IMG/VR virus record: IMGVR_UViG_3300021197_000639
Location: 1-31,441 of that record
DNA: 31,441 bases
Strand: one strand, 5' to 3'
From: a virus
The notes under the pieces are model-generated. The model was not told the origin of the DNA. It ran no database searches and was given only the letters and a program-made list of their open reading frames with translations. Both the position numbers and the translations under genes were made by a program. Shown in pieces: positions 1-6,597 of the stretch. The first letter of the stretch is position 1. Every line of letters begins with the position of its first letter.

Positions 1-881
1 TAATCGATCACCGCCAGCCCAACGCCTCCTTTCACTCGCTCCTGGGCTAGGAAGGCACGGAAGGAGTCAAGTGTGGCCTTGTTATCATCTTTGAAGGTGA
101 TAGGCCATCCTTGCATCCTCTTGGTACTCTCTTCGAGCTTCTTGCGGTGCGCTGGTAGCAATCCTCCTTTCATCCTTGGCTTGGCAACGCCTGACTCACG
201 GGAAAGGAGTCTGCCTGCGCACTCACCCGCTGACATTTCAAGGGATGCATAACTTGCACGGAGGCCACGCTTTGCGATTTCATGGGAGAAATGTATAGCC
301 AATGCACTCTTTCCGATTCCGGGTCTTGCGGCTAAGACATAAAGCTTACCAGGTTGGAAACCTCCGCTAAGACAATAATCCAACCGGGCAAAGCCTGTGC
401 TTGTAGCGGATGACTCTCCGGAATCAATGCTTAGAAACTCAGAATGTGCTTCCTTGGCGGCAGTTCCCACTTTCACTTGTCCTTTCCCAGAGGCCAAGGC
501 TTTTGCTACTCTCATGTTAAACTCAGATGCAATCTCGGAGGATTCTTTTCCTTCATTGAGTAAATCATGAGAATGCATGATTGCCCGTTCCACATCCTTG
601 CGATTCCTGGACTCAATGATTTGGTCCACATATCTTTCCACTGATCCTCCACCATACTTTTCCGCAAGCTCTATAGCTTCATGAGAATATTGCGGGAGTT
701 CAATGGCAACATCCACCTCATTGAGTTCACCACGCTCTGCGATTAATCGAAATATCGATTGGTGCGCAGGCGAGGTGAAATCATCCGAGGTTAATCGTTC
801 AACTGCCAAGGCTGTGGATAGATTAGTATCATCCCTAAGACATGCAGATAGAACTGCCTGCTCTGAAATCGAGTAATCCAT
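1..881 (-). CDS. dnaB: Replicative DNA helicase, DnaB type (3' end beyond window)
   Basis: This is the replicative hexameric helicase that unwinds the fork and contacts primase. Translating the minus strand from the ATG at 881 gives 293 codons before the window edge. Residues 1-130 form the all-helical N-terminal domain, beginning MDYSISEQAVLSACL. The RecA-like domain has a Walker A motif, ARPGIGKS, at about 185-192, and a Walker B strand ending in VID at the edge. SLEMSAGECAGRLLS at about 213-227 is the DnaB segment after the first RecA strand. The start overlaps the stop of the upstream gene (TGATG), which indicates coupled translation with the loader-like protein. The family is about 420-470 aa, so roughly a third is missing beyond position 1. 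The family call is safe from the motifs; no intein is seen in the visible part. Confidence 0.95.
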   Translation of the reverse strand, partial: MDYSISEQAVLSACLRDDTNLSTALAVERLTSDDFTSPAHQSIFRLIAERGELNEVDVAIELPQYSHEAIELAEKYGGGSVERYVDQIIESRNRKDVERAIMHSHDLLNEGKESSEIASEFNMRVAKALASGKGQVKVGTAAKEAHSEFLSIDSGESSATSTGFARLDYCLSGGFQPGKLYVLAARPGIGKSALAIHFSHEIAKRGLRASYASLEMSAGECAGRLLSRESGVAKPRMKGGLLPAHRKKLEESTKRMQGWPITFKDDNKATLDSFRAFLAQERVKGGVGLAVID

Positions 882-1441
882 CAAAACTCTTCCTCGCCCG
901 GAAGGATGACTTCTTTCAAAGTAATATCATCGGATGATGTCTTGGAGTTTGATCTTTCCTTGATCCATCCTCTGCAAGCATTGCGGTAGGTTGCGATCCA
1001 ATCCACCTGGGTATGACCCTTGCCCTTTGCCCAATCCACGAAGATAGCAACCGCTAACTTATGATCCAATCCAAACTCCTGAGTAATCTCTCTAGGAGGA
1101 TCGAAGTCATCGGGAATCTGCGTACCCTTTTTCTTCTTAGACTCAGAAGGTTCAAGTGTCTTGGTGGAGCTATTTTCGCTATATTTAATATTAGAACAAT
1201 TCGTAGAATTGTCGCGTACACGCGAGGAAGTGTCTCCGTGAAGACACTTGGAGTAATTTGAGAGTCCGCAAATTATGAAGTGTTTTAGTCCCTCATGGTA
1301 CTTAAATGTACCCTCGTCCGTTACGAAGTCATTATCGTGCAACCATTGATTAAACCTATACAATAAATTGCCCTTTAGTGTTACAGATGTCTTCTTTTTA
1401 TCAAAGAACAGTTCTGTCTTTCTTTGTACTTGGTCTGTCAT
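881..1441 (-). CDS. DnaT-like replication protein, probable helicase loader
   Basis: This 186-aa protein directly precedes dnaB and overlaps its start. The N-terminal part (to about residue 70) looks like a small winged-helix fold, followed by a Ser/Asn-rich linker of low complexity. The C-terminal 55 residues carry a pattern seen in DnaT and phage replisome-organiser C-termini: a Pro-Asp start (IPDDFDPP), then FGLDHKLAVAIFVDWAKGKG and a W-x-ATYRNACRGWIKE end. In such proteins this segment binds ssDNA and the helicase. I chose the ATG at 1441 because AGGA sits 5 nt upstream; the frame opens 7 codons earlier only at a TTG with no ribosome site. That the protein loads the adjacent helicase is inferred from the C-terminal pattern and position. 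Confidence 0.7.
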   Translation of the reverse strand: MTDQVQRKTELFFDKKKTSVTLKGNLLYRFNQWLHDNDFVTDEGTFKYHEGLKHFIICGLSNYSKCLHGDTSSRVRDNSTNCSNIKYSENSSTKTLEPSESKKKKGTQIPDDFDPPREITQEFGLDHKLAVAIFVDWAKGKGHTQVDWIATYRNACRGWIKERSNSKTSSDDITLKEVILPGEEEF

Positions 1442-1557
1442 TATAGTCCTAATAATGTGCAAATAGCACCTATGATTATGTAGAAGAAAGCTACCCCACA
1501 GACTGCAAAAAGCAGTCCATGAAGTAGTAATCTTGCTATGTTTTTTATCCCATCCAT
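1441..1557 (-). CDS. Small membrane protein, 38 aa
   Basis: A short open frame fills the gap between the ParB-like gene and the DnaT-like gene. It begins MDGIKNIARLLLHGLL and has a continuous hydrophobic stretch over about residues 9-37 (FAVCGVAFFYIIIGAI), enough for one transmembrane helix or a hairpin, with positive residues only near the N-terminus. Its TAA overlaps the ATG of the next gene by one base (TAATG), the same junction as many real gene pairs here, and it starts 5 nt after the previous stop. No clear Shine-Dalgarno is visible. I do not recognise a family. A membrane peptide in a replication operon could tether the complex, act in exclusion, or be a small holin-like toxin; these are guesses. 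Confidence 0.55.
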   Translation of the reverse strand: MDGIKNIARLLLHGLLFAVCGVAFFYIIIGAICTLLGL

Positions 1558-1562
1558 GACAC

Positions 1563-2462
1563 TTATATTGGTCTTACTGCGGTGGGTATTTTTGGATCTG
1601 ATCCAAGCACAAATCTTGTGATCTTCTTACCCTTTATCCAATTATTCCAAGTAAGAATACCACCCCTAATAATGAAGTGTGGAGGTATCTTTATTTGATC
1701 GGACATCTGCTTAATTAAAGAGTTCCTGAAGTAAAGAATTGGATTCCCTTTGTCTAAGCCTAATCCTGTCGATAGGATTCGCATAAACTCATCCGACTTC
1801 TTGTCTTCATCAAATGAAACTACCTCTGATTCTGTTTGCCTGAGAATATAATGCAGTGAAGCAATCGGTCCCGGCTTTACCTTTAGACTCTTATAGAAAG
1901 TCTTGGCGAGAGTAGCTGATGAATCTAAGCCTGGATATTTATTAGCTACATCTTCAACCTCATGATTACTAATGATCACCCTTGCGCCCTCTCCGAGTTG
2001 ATTGTAGCCAAGAGTGCCAACCCTTTTGATCTTCTCCAGAATGCCTAAAGCAGTGTATATAACTGAAGTATTTGTATATCCTGCAATCCCTAGAACATCA
2101 GATCCGTTTCTGCGCTTACCTTGGTCTAGTGTCTTGAAGGCACTACTATCCCCTAACTCAACTACAAGCACTTCCAAAGGTATGCCTGTCTTCACACATG
2201 CGGAAAGTCTGTGCTGTCCATCTATGAGAAGATTGTCTGCGAATATGATAGGTTGTCCGTTAAGTACCCAATGCCCTTCACGCATGAACTTCGTGTATAG
2301 GTTGACGGTTGATCTACTGATAGCACGGTTCTTCTTTCTCGTATCTAGTATTTGTTCTGCCATTGCTGGATCAATGGTTCGTAGTGCTACATACAGTCCT
2401 CTACTTGGGTCATAGATGTAGTCGCTTGGTTCTAACTCTTGGTTTATTTGTGGTATTGCCAT
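1563..2462 (-). CDS. ParB-like (ParB/Srx-fold) phage protein
   Basis: This 299-aa protein carries the ParB/sulfiredoxin-like N-terminal core. The diagnostic segment is NRAISRSTVNLYTKFMREG at about 44-62, followed by NGQPIIFADN and LIDGQHRLSACVKTGIPLE at about 80-98, then FKTLDQGKRRNGSDVLGI at about 109-126. The GQHRL loop is the nucleotide/DNA-handling motif of this fold. The C-terminal half is helical and lacks the long HTH of chromosomal ParB, so it need not segregate DNA. In phages, such proteins often sit among replication and recombination genes and are annotated as ParB-like nuclease or DNA-binding proteins; the exact role is unknown. It lies 4 nt downstream of the RuvC-like gene in the same operon. 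Confidence 0.8.
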   Translation of the reverse strand: MAIPQINQELEPSDYIYDPSRGLYVALRTIDPAMAEQILDTRKKNRAISRSTVNLYTKFMREGHWVLNGQPIIFADNLLIDGQHRLSACVKTGIPLEVLVVELGDSSAFKTLDQGKRRNGSDVLGIAGYTNTSVIYTALGILEKIKRVGTLGYNQLGEGARVIISNHEVEDVANKYPGLDSSATLAKTFYKSLKVKPGPIASLHYILRQTESEVVSFDEDKKSDEFMRILSTGLGLDKGNPILYFRNSLIKQMSDQIKIPPHFIIRGGILTWNNWIKGKKITRFVLGSDPKIPTAVRPI

Positions 2463-2466
2463 AGTA

Positions 2467-2934
2467 TTATTCTTTTCCTTGGTTATTTAAATGATGCCTT
2501 AAAATTAAGATGGCATCTGCTGTTTTTAGTGTGAGTCCTTTCGTTGATGGAAAGAACTGTTTTGCGTGGTTCATAAGAACCTTCTTACGCTTGTTTGAGG
2601 TGAGGCCACCTAGTCCACCTAGTCCCTTTTGCCACTCCTGGGGGCGTACTAGTGTAAATGGAATTTTTGCCATTCTAAGCACGCCTTCCAAGAATCCGCA
2701 TGATTTACCAAGCTTAAAGCTGGTACTCGATGGAATCAGCTTGCCCGCAAATGGCGGGACCAATTCAACCACCGCCTCAATTCCTGTGACATCTGGATGC
2801 TTTAATAATTCTTCTATATGCTGAATAAACTCAAAGTCTTCATTCAACGTATGTAAGTTGATAGAATCTAATCCACCCCATGCGATTGCATAGCCTCCTG
2901 ACTTACCGGGATCTATGCCTATTGTAAGCTTCAT
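2467..2934 (-). CDS. RuvC-like Holliday junction resolvase
   Basis: This 155-aa protein has the RNase H-like fold of crossover-junction nucleases. The first strand ends in IGIDPGKSGG, giving the first metal-binding Asp at residue 8. A second acidic residue follows in AVVELVPPF (E57), and the C-terminal helix has TADAILILRHH (D140), which matches the spacing of the RuvC acidic active site. The length is near that of bacterial RuvC (about 170 aa). It probably resolves branched recombination or replication intermediates before packaging and would work with the nearby RecE-like nuclease and SSB. It overlaps the upstream 68-aa gene by 4 nt (ATGA), which indicates one transcript. Confidence 0.85.
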   Translation of the reverse strand: MKLTIGIDPGKSGGYAIAWGGLDSINLHTLNEDFEFIQHIEELLKHPDVTGIEAVVELVPPFAGKLIPSSTSFKLGKSCGFLEGVLRMAKIPFTLVRPQEWQKGLGGLGGLTSNKRKKVLMNHAKQFFPSTKGLTLKTADAILILRHHLNNQGKE

Positions 2935-3137
2935 GTGTCATCCTCCTCACCGAAGTCTTCCTCGAAGGTAATCATCAGATCAGGGTCACTCACATTATTG
3001 AGATCCTCTTTCCTCAGATGTGCCACCATTTGCTCTAGTGCAGCGTGCATGACTGTGAGCGCGCCAAAGGTATCCGCTTTTGAAAGCTTCTCGCTCGCAA
3101 AATCCAATGCTTTCTTTGTGTTGTCCAGGTAGTTCAT
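2931..3137 (-). CDS. Hypothetical 68-aa acidic protein
   Basis: This small gene is locked between the RecE-like gene and the RuvC-like gene by 4-nt overlaps on both sides, good evidence that it is translated. The first 50 residues are predicted helical (MNYLDNTKKALDFASEKL, then ALTVMHAALEQMVAHLRKE). The last 15 are strongly acidic (TFEEDFGEEDDT). I do not recognise a family. The acidic tail and position suggest an accessory or inhibitor of a DNA-processing enzyme in this operon, which is inference only. Confidence 0.75.
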   Translation of the reverse strand: MNYLDNTKKALDFASEKLSKADTFGALTVMHAALEQMVAHLRKEDLNNVSDPDLMITFEEDFGEEDDT

Positions 3138-4111
3138 GCCGCCTTTCCCTCCGAGTCCCGCCTTACTGCATTTTGAAACTCAGTAACGTCCAAGGTTCTA
3201 CGATTACCAACGGTCACAGAAACAAGCTCGTAATCTTTTATTATGCGGTAAACATAATTTCTGCTCACTCCGAAACGCTCACCTAATTGTGAGATGTTTA
3301 AGCGGTTACTTGTAATCTTAGAACCAAGATCCAACTGTTGCACTTCATCTGCATAGCTGGGCCAGATGCCACTAGATTGGCAAGCGGCCCATATTTGGCA
3401 CGCTCTTTCCATATTGCCAAACTGCTTATTTATGTCGCTCTCTTTGATAGTGTAGGCGGCAGTAGCATATGGTGCAGTCTTCTCAACCGCTAGGAAGATG
3501 AACTGCTTGGGCTTGAGTCCTAGCATTTGCAGTGCGTGCATATACCAGCACGCCTGGAAAAGGTATCCAAATTGACGCACACTTTTTGTGAATCCTTTTG
3601 GACTCGCATCCTGTGTGCTTTTTAAATCAATCACCACACCCGCGCCGGGAATAAATAAGTCAGGACGAACCTTACACTTAGCACCTTCCATCTCAAAGAA
3701 TCCCGTGCCTTCCACTACCTTATCAATGTCCGCCATGTAGTGTTTAAGGATAGGATTATCCAACGCACTTCCCGCCATTTCATTAGCAAGAAAATAATCA
3801 GCAGATGTAAGCCATTGTTTGTCCGGCTCATTCTTCTGCATCATTTCAAATGCTTCTTTGTAATGATTAGTTCTGGAGCTTTTCCCATCAATTTCTGTAG
3901 GCTTTACTGCGAACTCTTCATCCAACTTCTCAGGTTCCAATGTTGCCGTATGGAATGCACTCCCAAGAACAAGCGTAGGACTGCTTGGCTTGCGGTTATT
4001 CATTTCATACCTCACCTTTTCAGGGCATGACTGCAAGAGGGACCACGCAGTCGAGCGACCTAACTCGCTCGACCCGTGGTACTCGGCATTTGATATACCT
4101 AGCTTTAGCAT
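3134..4111 (-). CDS. RecE/exonuclease VIII-like nuclease fused to a C-terminal HTH
   Basis: This 325-aa protein has two parts. Residues about 1-255 form a PD-(D/E)XK exonuclease of the RecE/DUF3799 type. They include GSAFHTATLEPE at 50-61, the active-site PD at 150-151 (VRPDLFIPGAG), IDLKST with D162 and K164, and the QFGYLFQACWYMHAL helix at 180-194. Such enzymes resect dsDNA ends for single-strand annealing. Residues about 272-313 (ISQLGERFGVSRNYVYRIIKDY, then TLDVTEFQNAV) form a MerR/excisionase-type helix-turn-helix, which is not part of the standard enzyme. No RecT/Bet annealase is seen nearby, but an SSB gene lies just upstream. The start overlaps the RHH gene by 7 nt. The nuclease call is solid; the HTH's role is unknown. 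Confidence 0.82.
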   Translation of the reverse strand: MLKLGISNAEYHGSSELGRSTAWSLLQSCPEKVRYEMNNRKPSSPTLVLGSAFHTATLEPEKLDEEFAVKPTEIDGKSSRTNHYKEAFEMMQKNEPDKQWLTSADYFLANEMAGSALDNPILKHYMADIDKVVEGTGFFEMEGAKCKVRPDLFIPGAGVVIDLKSTQDASPKGFTKSVRQFGYLFQACWYMHALQMLGLKPKQFIFLAVEKTAPYATAAYTIKESDINKQFGNMERACQIWAACQSSGIWPSYADEVQQLDLGSKITSNRLNISQLGERFGVSRNYVYRIIKDYELVSVTVGNRRTLDVTEFQNAVRRDSEGKAA

Positions 4112-4293
4112 TGCGCCATCTCCCGTTTAATGATTTCGCGAACCCATGAGGACAGACTTTTCTGCTGTCCCTCTGTATGCTTGACTAGCTTACGCTTCAA
4201 ACTCAGTGGCATACAAATAGACAATGTCTGGTTAGGTTGTGCGGGATTCATCTTCTCGCCTTCGCAATAGTCTTTACTCTTGTACCTTGGCAT
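4105..4293 (-). CDS. Ribbon-helix-helix (CopG-like) protein
   Basis: This 62-aa protein is a likely small DNA-binding regulator. The core TLSICMPLSLKRKLVKHTEG gives the beta-strand and first helix, and SLSSWVREIIKREM the second helix, the usual ribbon-helix-helix arrangement with an N-cap before helix B. It begins at an ATG that overlaps the SSB stop (TGATG). A second ATG 14 codons in, preceded by AAGG at 7 nt, would give a 48-aa protein of standard RHH size. It could regulate the operon or the phased repeat arrays described at other loci, but nothing in the sequence proves a target. Confidence 0.72.
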   Translation of the reverse strand: MPRYKSKDYCEGEKMNPAQPNQTLSICMPLSLKRKLVKHTEGQQKSLSSWVREIIKREMAQC

Positions 4294-4862
4294 CAGAATG
4301 GGTCAGGTCCAGGATTGTCATCTTCCACCACGGGTGGAGTTTTGGGGGCAAATGGATCACCACCATCGAATAATGCTTCGAGGTTTACATCCATCTCCTT
4401 GACTGCGGCATTGATCTCGTCACCACGCTTCTTGTGCGGGCTTGGAGTCATTGCATATGTGGTGTCAAACTTCTCACCACTGCGCACAATCTTCAGATCG
4501 TAACTTCTTGGGTCACCCCAATCCTCATCCTTTGCCAAGGTAATTAACTCCTTACGAAGTCCAACCTGGGTAAGCTCAAGGATCTGCACTTTCTTCTCCT
4601 CGTAGTTCCATACGAGCATTGCCAAGAACTGCTTTGGCTTATCCTCGAAATCCATAGGTGCAGTCTCACCAATCTTCCAGCGGTAGGGCTTTCTTCCACC
4701 ATCAGCGGTAGTCCCCCAACCTTGCATACCTTGGATTACTCCGCCGTCATCGGAACTTCCTACTATGCGAAACTGATTCGCACCTTGCGTTAATTTCATA
4801 TAATTACCGCCACCACTCGAAGAGTTTTGCGGAACATCTTGGATGTTATCTAGGAATCCCAT
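4293..4862 (-). CDS. Single-stranded DNA-binding protein
   Basis: This 189-aa protein begins with a flexible Gly/Ser segment, then YMKLTQGANQFRIVGSS, the opening strand of phage ssDNA-binding OB-fold proteins. The middle has WNYEEKKVQILELTQ, and DEDWGDPRSYDLKIVRSGEKFDTTYAM, where aromatic residues would stack on ssDNA; the shared pattern is with T4 gp32-like/DUF669 proteins in phage genomes. The C-terminus is Pro-rich and acidic and ends DDNPGPDPF. An acidic tip finishing in Pro-Phe resembles E. coli SSB and T7 gp2.5 tails, which recruit partner enzymes. It is the first gene of the minus-strand recombination operon, upstream of the RHH and RecE-like genes. Its promoter should lie in 4863-4925, but no consensus boxes stand out. 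Confidence 0.82.
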   Translation of the reverse strand: MGFLDNIQDVPQNSSSGGGNYMKLTQGANQFRIVGSSDDGGVIQGMQGWGTTADGGRKPYRWKIGETAPMDFEDKPKQFLAMLVWNYEEKKVQILELTQVGLRKELITLAKDEDWGDPRSYDLKIVRSGEKFDTTYAMTPSPHKKRGDEINAAVKEMDVNLEALFDGGDPFAPKTPPVVEDDNPGPDPF

Positions 4863-4917
4863 ATTATATCTTTATGTATTTTGTTGTTGTATTGCAGGGT
4901 AGTTAAGTGTTTTTATT

Positions 4918-4932
4918 GTCCCACTATGGGAC
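4918..4932. promoter_or_regulatory. Palindrome over the start codon of the plus-strand RHH gene
   Basis: GTCCCA-CTA-TGGGAC is a perfect inverted repeat with 6-bp arms and a 3-bp centre. The ATG of the plus-strand RHH gene (4926) lies inside it. RHH repressors commonly bind short palindromes in their own promoter or leader, so this is a candidate autoregulatory operator. As RNA, the same arms would form a small hairpin hiding the start codon. The region is also the divergent spacer upstream of the SSB operon. Confidence 0.45.
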
Positions 4933-5132
4933 GAATAACCTTAACTAAGCCGATTTCTCTGCGGCTTTCACCGAGTGTCAGAGATAAAGTAAAGGCAGTT
5001 AGTGACTCTACAGGGCTGCTTCAGGCACAGGTGTTTGACCTAATACTCCAGGCAGCTTGTAAGGCGCTTGATGAGGGGGCTGAAGAAGATTCACTTCCCC
5101 TCCCAATTCACTTCCGGCTGGTAAAAAAGTAA
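4926..5132 (+). CDS. Ribbon-helix-helix protein on the opposite strand
   Basis: This 68-aa protein has an RHH-like layout: strand ITLTKPISLRLSPSVR, helix VRDKVKAVSDSTGL, helix LLQAQVFDLILQAACKAL, then an acidic linker and a basic end. It is one of only three plus-strand genes and diverges from the SSB operon, a classic position for a repressor. The ATG at 4926 is chosen; an upstream frame extension begins at TTG codons and adds a Cys-rich stretch unlike the domain. No Shine-Dalgarno is visible. The 3' end overlaps the convergent 83-aa gene by 125 nt. Codon pattern (purine-first codons such as GAT, GCA, GTT, GAC) supports it being real. Confidence 0.62.
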   Translation: MGRITLTKPISLRLSPSVRDKVKAVSDSTGLLQAQVFDLILQAACKALDEGAEEDSLPLPIHFRLVKK

Positions 5133-5259
5133 GTAACTCTTTTATCAGGTTCTCAATACCCACCTCTGTGGGTACTTCAGCCGTGATTATAATCTTGCCC
5201 GTGCCTCTGTGTTCCAAGCACAGTCCATCCATTTTTGAGGTGGTATGAATTGTAGTCAT
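5008..5259 (-). CDS. Hypothetical 83-aa protein overlapping the RHH gene antisense
   Basis: This frame starts at ATG 5259, inside a phased repeat array. Its first half has alternating strand-like and helical segments (GTGKIIITAEVPTEVGIENL, then IKELLTFLPAGSELG). Its codons are mostly purine-first, typical of translated DNA. The second half is Pro-rich (LLQPPHQAPYKLPGVLGQTP) and is exactly the part antisense to the RHH gene, so it may be a less constrained tail. I do not recognise a family. It lies between the integrase promoter region and the SSB operon and could belong to lysogeny control. It is less certain than the surrounding genes. Confidence 0.5.
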   Translation of the reverse strand: MTTIHTTSKMDGLCLEHRGTGKIIITAEVPTEVGIENLIKELLTFLPAGSELGGEVNLLQPPHQAPYKLPGVLGQTPVPEAAL

Positions 5260-5272
5260 GTGTAGTTATTTT
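5253..5272. promoter_or_regulatory. Phased decamer repeat (TAGT type), two units
   Basis: Two units, TAGTCATGTG and TAGTTATTTT, each preceded by TG, stand exactly 10 bp apart and cover the start codon of the 83-aa minus-strand gene. The arrangement closely matches 30104-30123 at the HTH gene (TAGTCTATTG, TAGTTTATGG) and is related to the TAGC arrays before portal and scaffold. A helical-turn spacing suggests cooperative protein binding on one DNA face. Confidence 0.5.
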
Positions 5273-5322
5273 TATTATGGTTTTATAACGCATTGTTTCT
5301 TGGGCAAGAAATTTAAGTCCTA

Positions 5323-6279
5323 CTAAAAGCTCCGCTGGATCGTAGGCATTCCAACATATACACGGGAGGTAATTTCCACACTGCTGTGACCAAGCGCTTT
5401 GCTCGCCACGAATGCATTGTTTCCATTCTCCCGCATCACTCTGTGTCCACAGTATTTTCGCAAACGATGAACAGGGCGATCATCCACCACCCCGCAAATT
5501 CGTCTAAGAAAAAATGGAAACTCACGGGTAATTCTGTCTTCCTGCACAGGAACGATTAAAGCATCGTTCGATGTTTTATAGGAGTTAAGAAGATCCCACC
5601 ATGAAGGATCACATGGTCTATCCTGGTATTCACCACCGCTTTTAGGGTCATGAATACGAATAAGTTTGTTTCCATCAAAGTCTTCGCGCAGATCATCAAA
5701 CCTTGCCCGCTGGATTTCACTACTGCGAAGACCCAATCCGTACGCTAATGCGTACATTAAATACATGTCCTTATCGGACTCCTTGAGTGCCTCGCACTTC
5801 GAGCGGATACTATCCAACTCTTTACGATTGGCATCAAATGGTGTGACCTGCACACCTTCTAAGGAAAGTGCAATCCAATTACTGAAATAGCTAGTGTCGA
5901 TTCCCAACTGCTTGTAACGCTTGATCCACGCCTTGGAAAAGATCGAGCGCGCTTGACGCATCTCATTGCATCCACGATGCGCTACCCAGTCATCGCAAAT
6001 CGGAATGCCTGCTCCCGTTTTACTAGCAAAACAGGTTATATCAGCACTTTCTAACTCAATGCCGTAGTGCTTTAGGATGGCCTCCATGCGCAGAATATTG
6101 TTATTTTTTGTCCGAGCGTTAGCCTGTCGCTTTGCTACGAGCGTTTGTGAGCGGTAAATTTTAAAGAGTTTATGAACGGGCTGATATTCACGCACACCTT
6201 CATATCGTATGAATACATTATCTGACATTGGGGTAACGGCTGTGTGTAAAGTATCTACGGAATCTTGTAAAGCATACAT
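5323..6279 (-). CDS. int: Tyrosine-family site-specific integrase
   Basis: This 318-aa recombinase integrates and excises the phage genome. The N-terminal half is a core-binding domain (about 40-150). The catalytic domain has the expected residues: Arg185 in GLGLRSSEIQRA, Lys213 in HDPKSGG, His271 and Arg274 in HRLRKYCGHR, His298 in ALGHSS, and the nucleophile Tyr308 in SRVYVG. All are intact, so the enzyme should be active. It starts at the ATG at 6279; a second ATG 17 codons in would also spare all motifs. The gene lies beside the tRNA-Lys fragment at 6345-6389, its probable attP core, and downstream of nested inverted repeats that may control it. No excisionase gene is obvious. Confidence 0.92.
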   Translation of the reverse strand: MYALQDSVDTLHTAVTPMSDNVFIRYEGVREYQPVHKLFKIYRSQTLVAKRQANARTKNNNILRMEAILKHYGIELESADITCFASKTGAGIPICDDWVAHRGCNEMRQARSIFSKAWIKRYKQLGIDTSYFSNWIALSLEGVQVTPFDANRKELDSIRSKCEALKESDKDMYLMYALAYGLGLRSSEIQRARFDDLREDFDGNKLIRIHDPKSGGEYQDRPCDPSWWDLLNSYKTSNDALIVPVQEDRITREFPFFLRRICGVVDDRPVHRLRKYCGHRVMRENGNNAFVASKALGHSSVEITSRVYVGMPTIQRSF

Positions 6280-6288
6280 GGCGTTTTA

Positions 6289-6335
6289 GGTTGTGATTTT
6301 ATTATTTTTAAAGTGTACTATTACACTTCACAACC
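6289..6335. promoter_or_regulatory. Nested inverted repeats between integrase and attP
   Basis: An outer pair, GGTTGTGA (6289-6296) and TCACAACC (6328-6335), encloses an inner pair, AAGTGTA (6311-6317) and TACACTT (6322-6328), with a 4-bp centre. Both pairs are perfect. They lie 10-56 bp upstream of the integrase start, between it and the tRNA core. Such sites could be repressor operators or integrase/excisionase arm sites. I see no strong -35/-10 pair here. Confidence 0.5.
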
Positions 6336-6344
6336 AACGCTAAT

Positions 6345-6390
<46 letters not shown>

Positions 6391-6439
6391 AAGTTGCCCA
6401 ATTAACAAAAAGTCAACTGCTCCTAATCATGTGAAGCAG

Positions 6440-6460
6440 AGTCAGTAAAAACGACTGACT
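6440..6460. repeat. Inverted repeat beside attP
   Basis: AGTCAGT (6440-6446) and ACTGACT (6454-6460) form a perfect 7-bp inverted repeat around a 7-nt spacer (aaaaacg), about 50 bp from the tRNA core on the side away from integrase. It may be an integrase accessory site or a weak hairpin; it has no T-tract next to it to make it a terminator. Confidence 0.4.
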
Positions 6461-6492
6461 GATACCATTGCAAGCTTTTTTTTATTTTGTGC

Positions 6493-6526
6493 AAAAAAAA
6501 GAACCGTCTCGGTTAAAAGACGGTCC
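6493..6526 (-). terminator. Rho-independent terminator after the virion gene cluster
   Basis: On the minus strand ACCGTCT and AGACGGT (6518-6524 and 6503-6509) form a 7-bp stem with an 8-nt loop, followed by CTTTTTTTT (6493-6500). It lies about 70 nt downstream of the stop of the 1076-aa gene. It would end the late virion transcript before the attP site and keep late transcription out of integrase. Confidence 0.82.
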
Positions 6527-6597
6527 TTAAAAGAAAAGAAAAGGTACTATGAAATACCTTAAGATTAAAGGCTACTTGGAGTTGTTTATTTTGTCAA

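Noticed and set aside
1441-1462. Longer start of the DnaT-like protein at a TTG
   Set aside because: No ribosome site precedes it, whereas the ATG at 1441 has AGGA at 5 nt and a TAATG junction.
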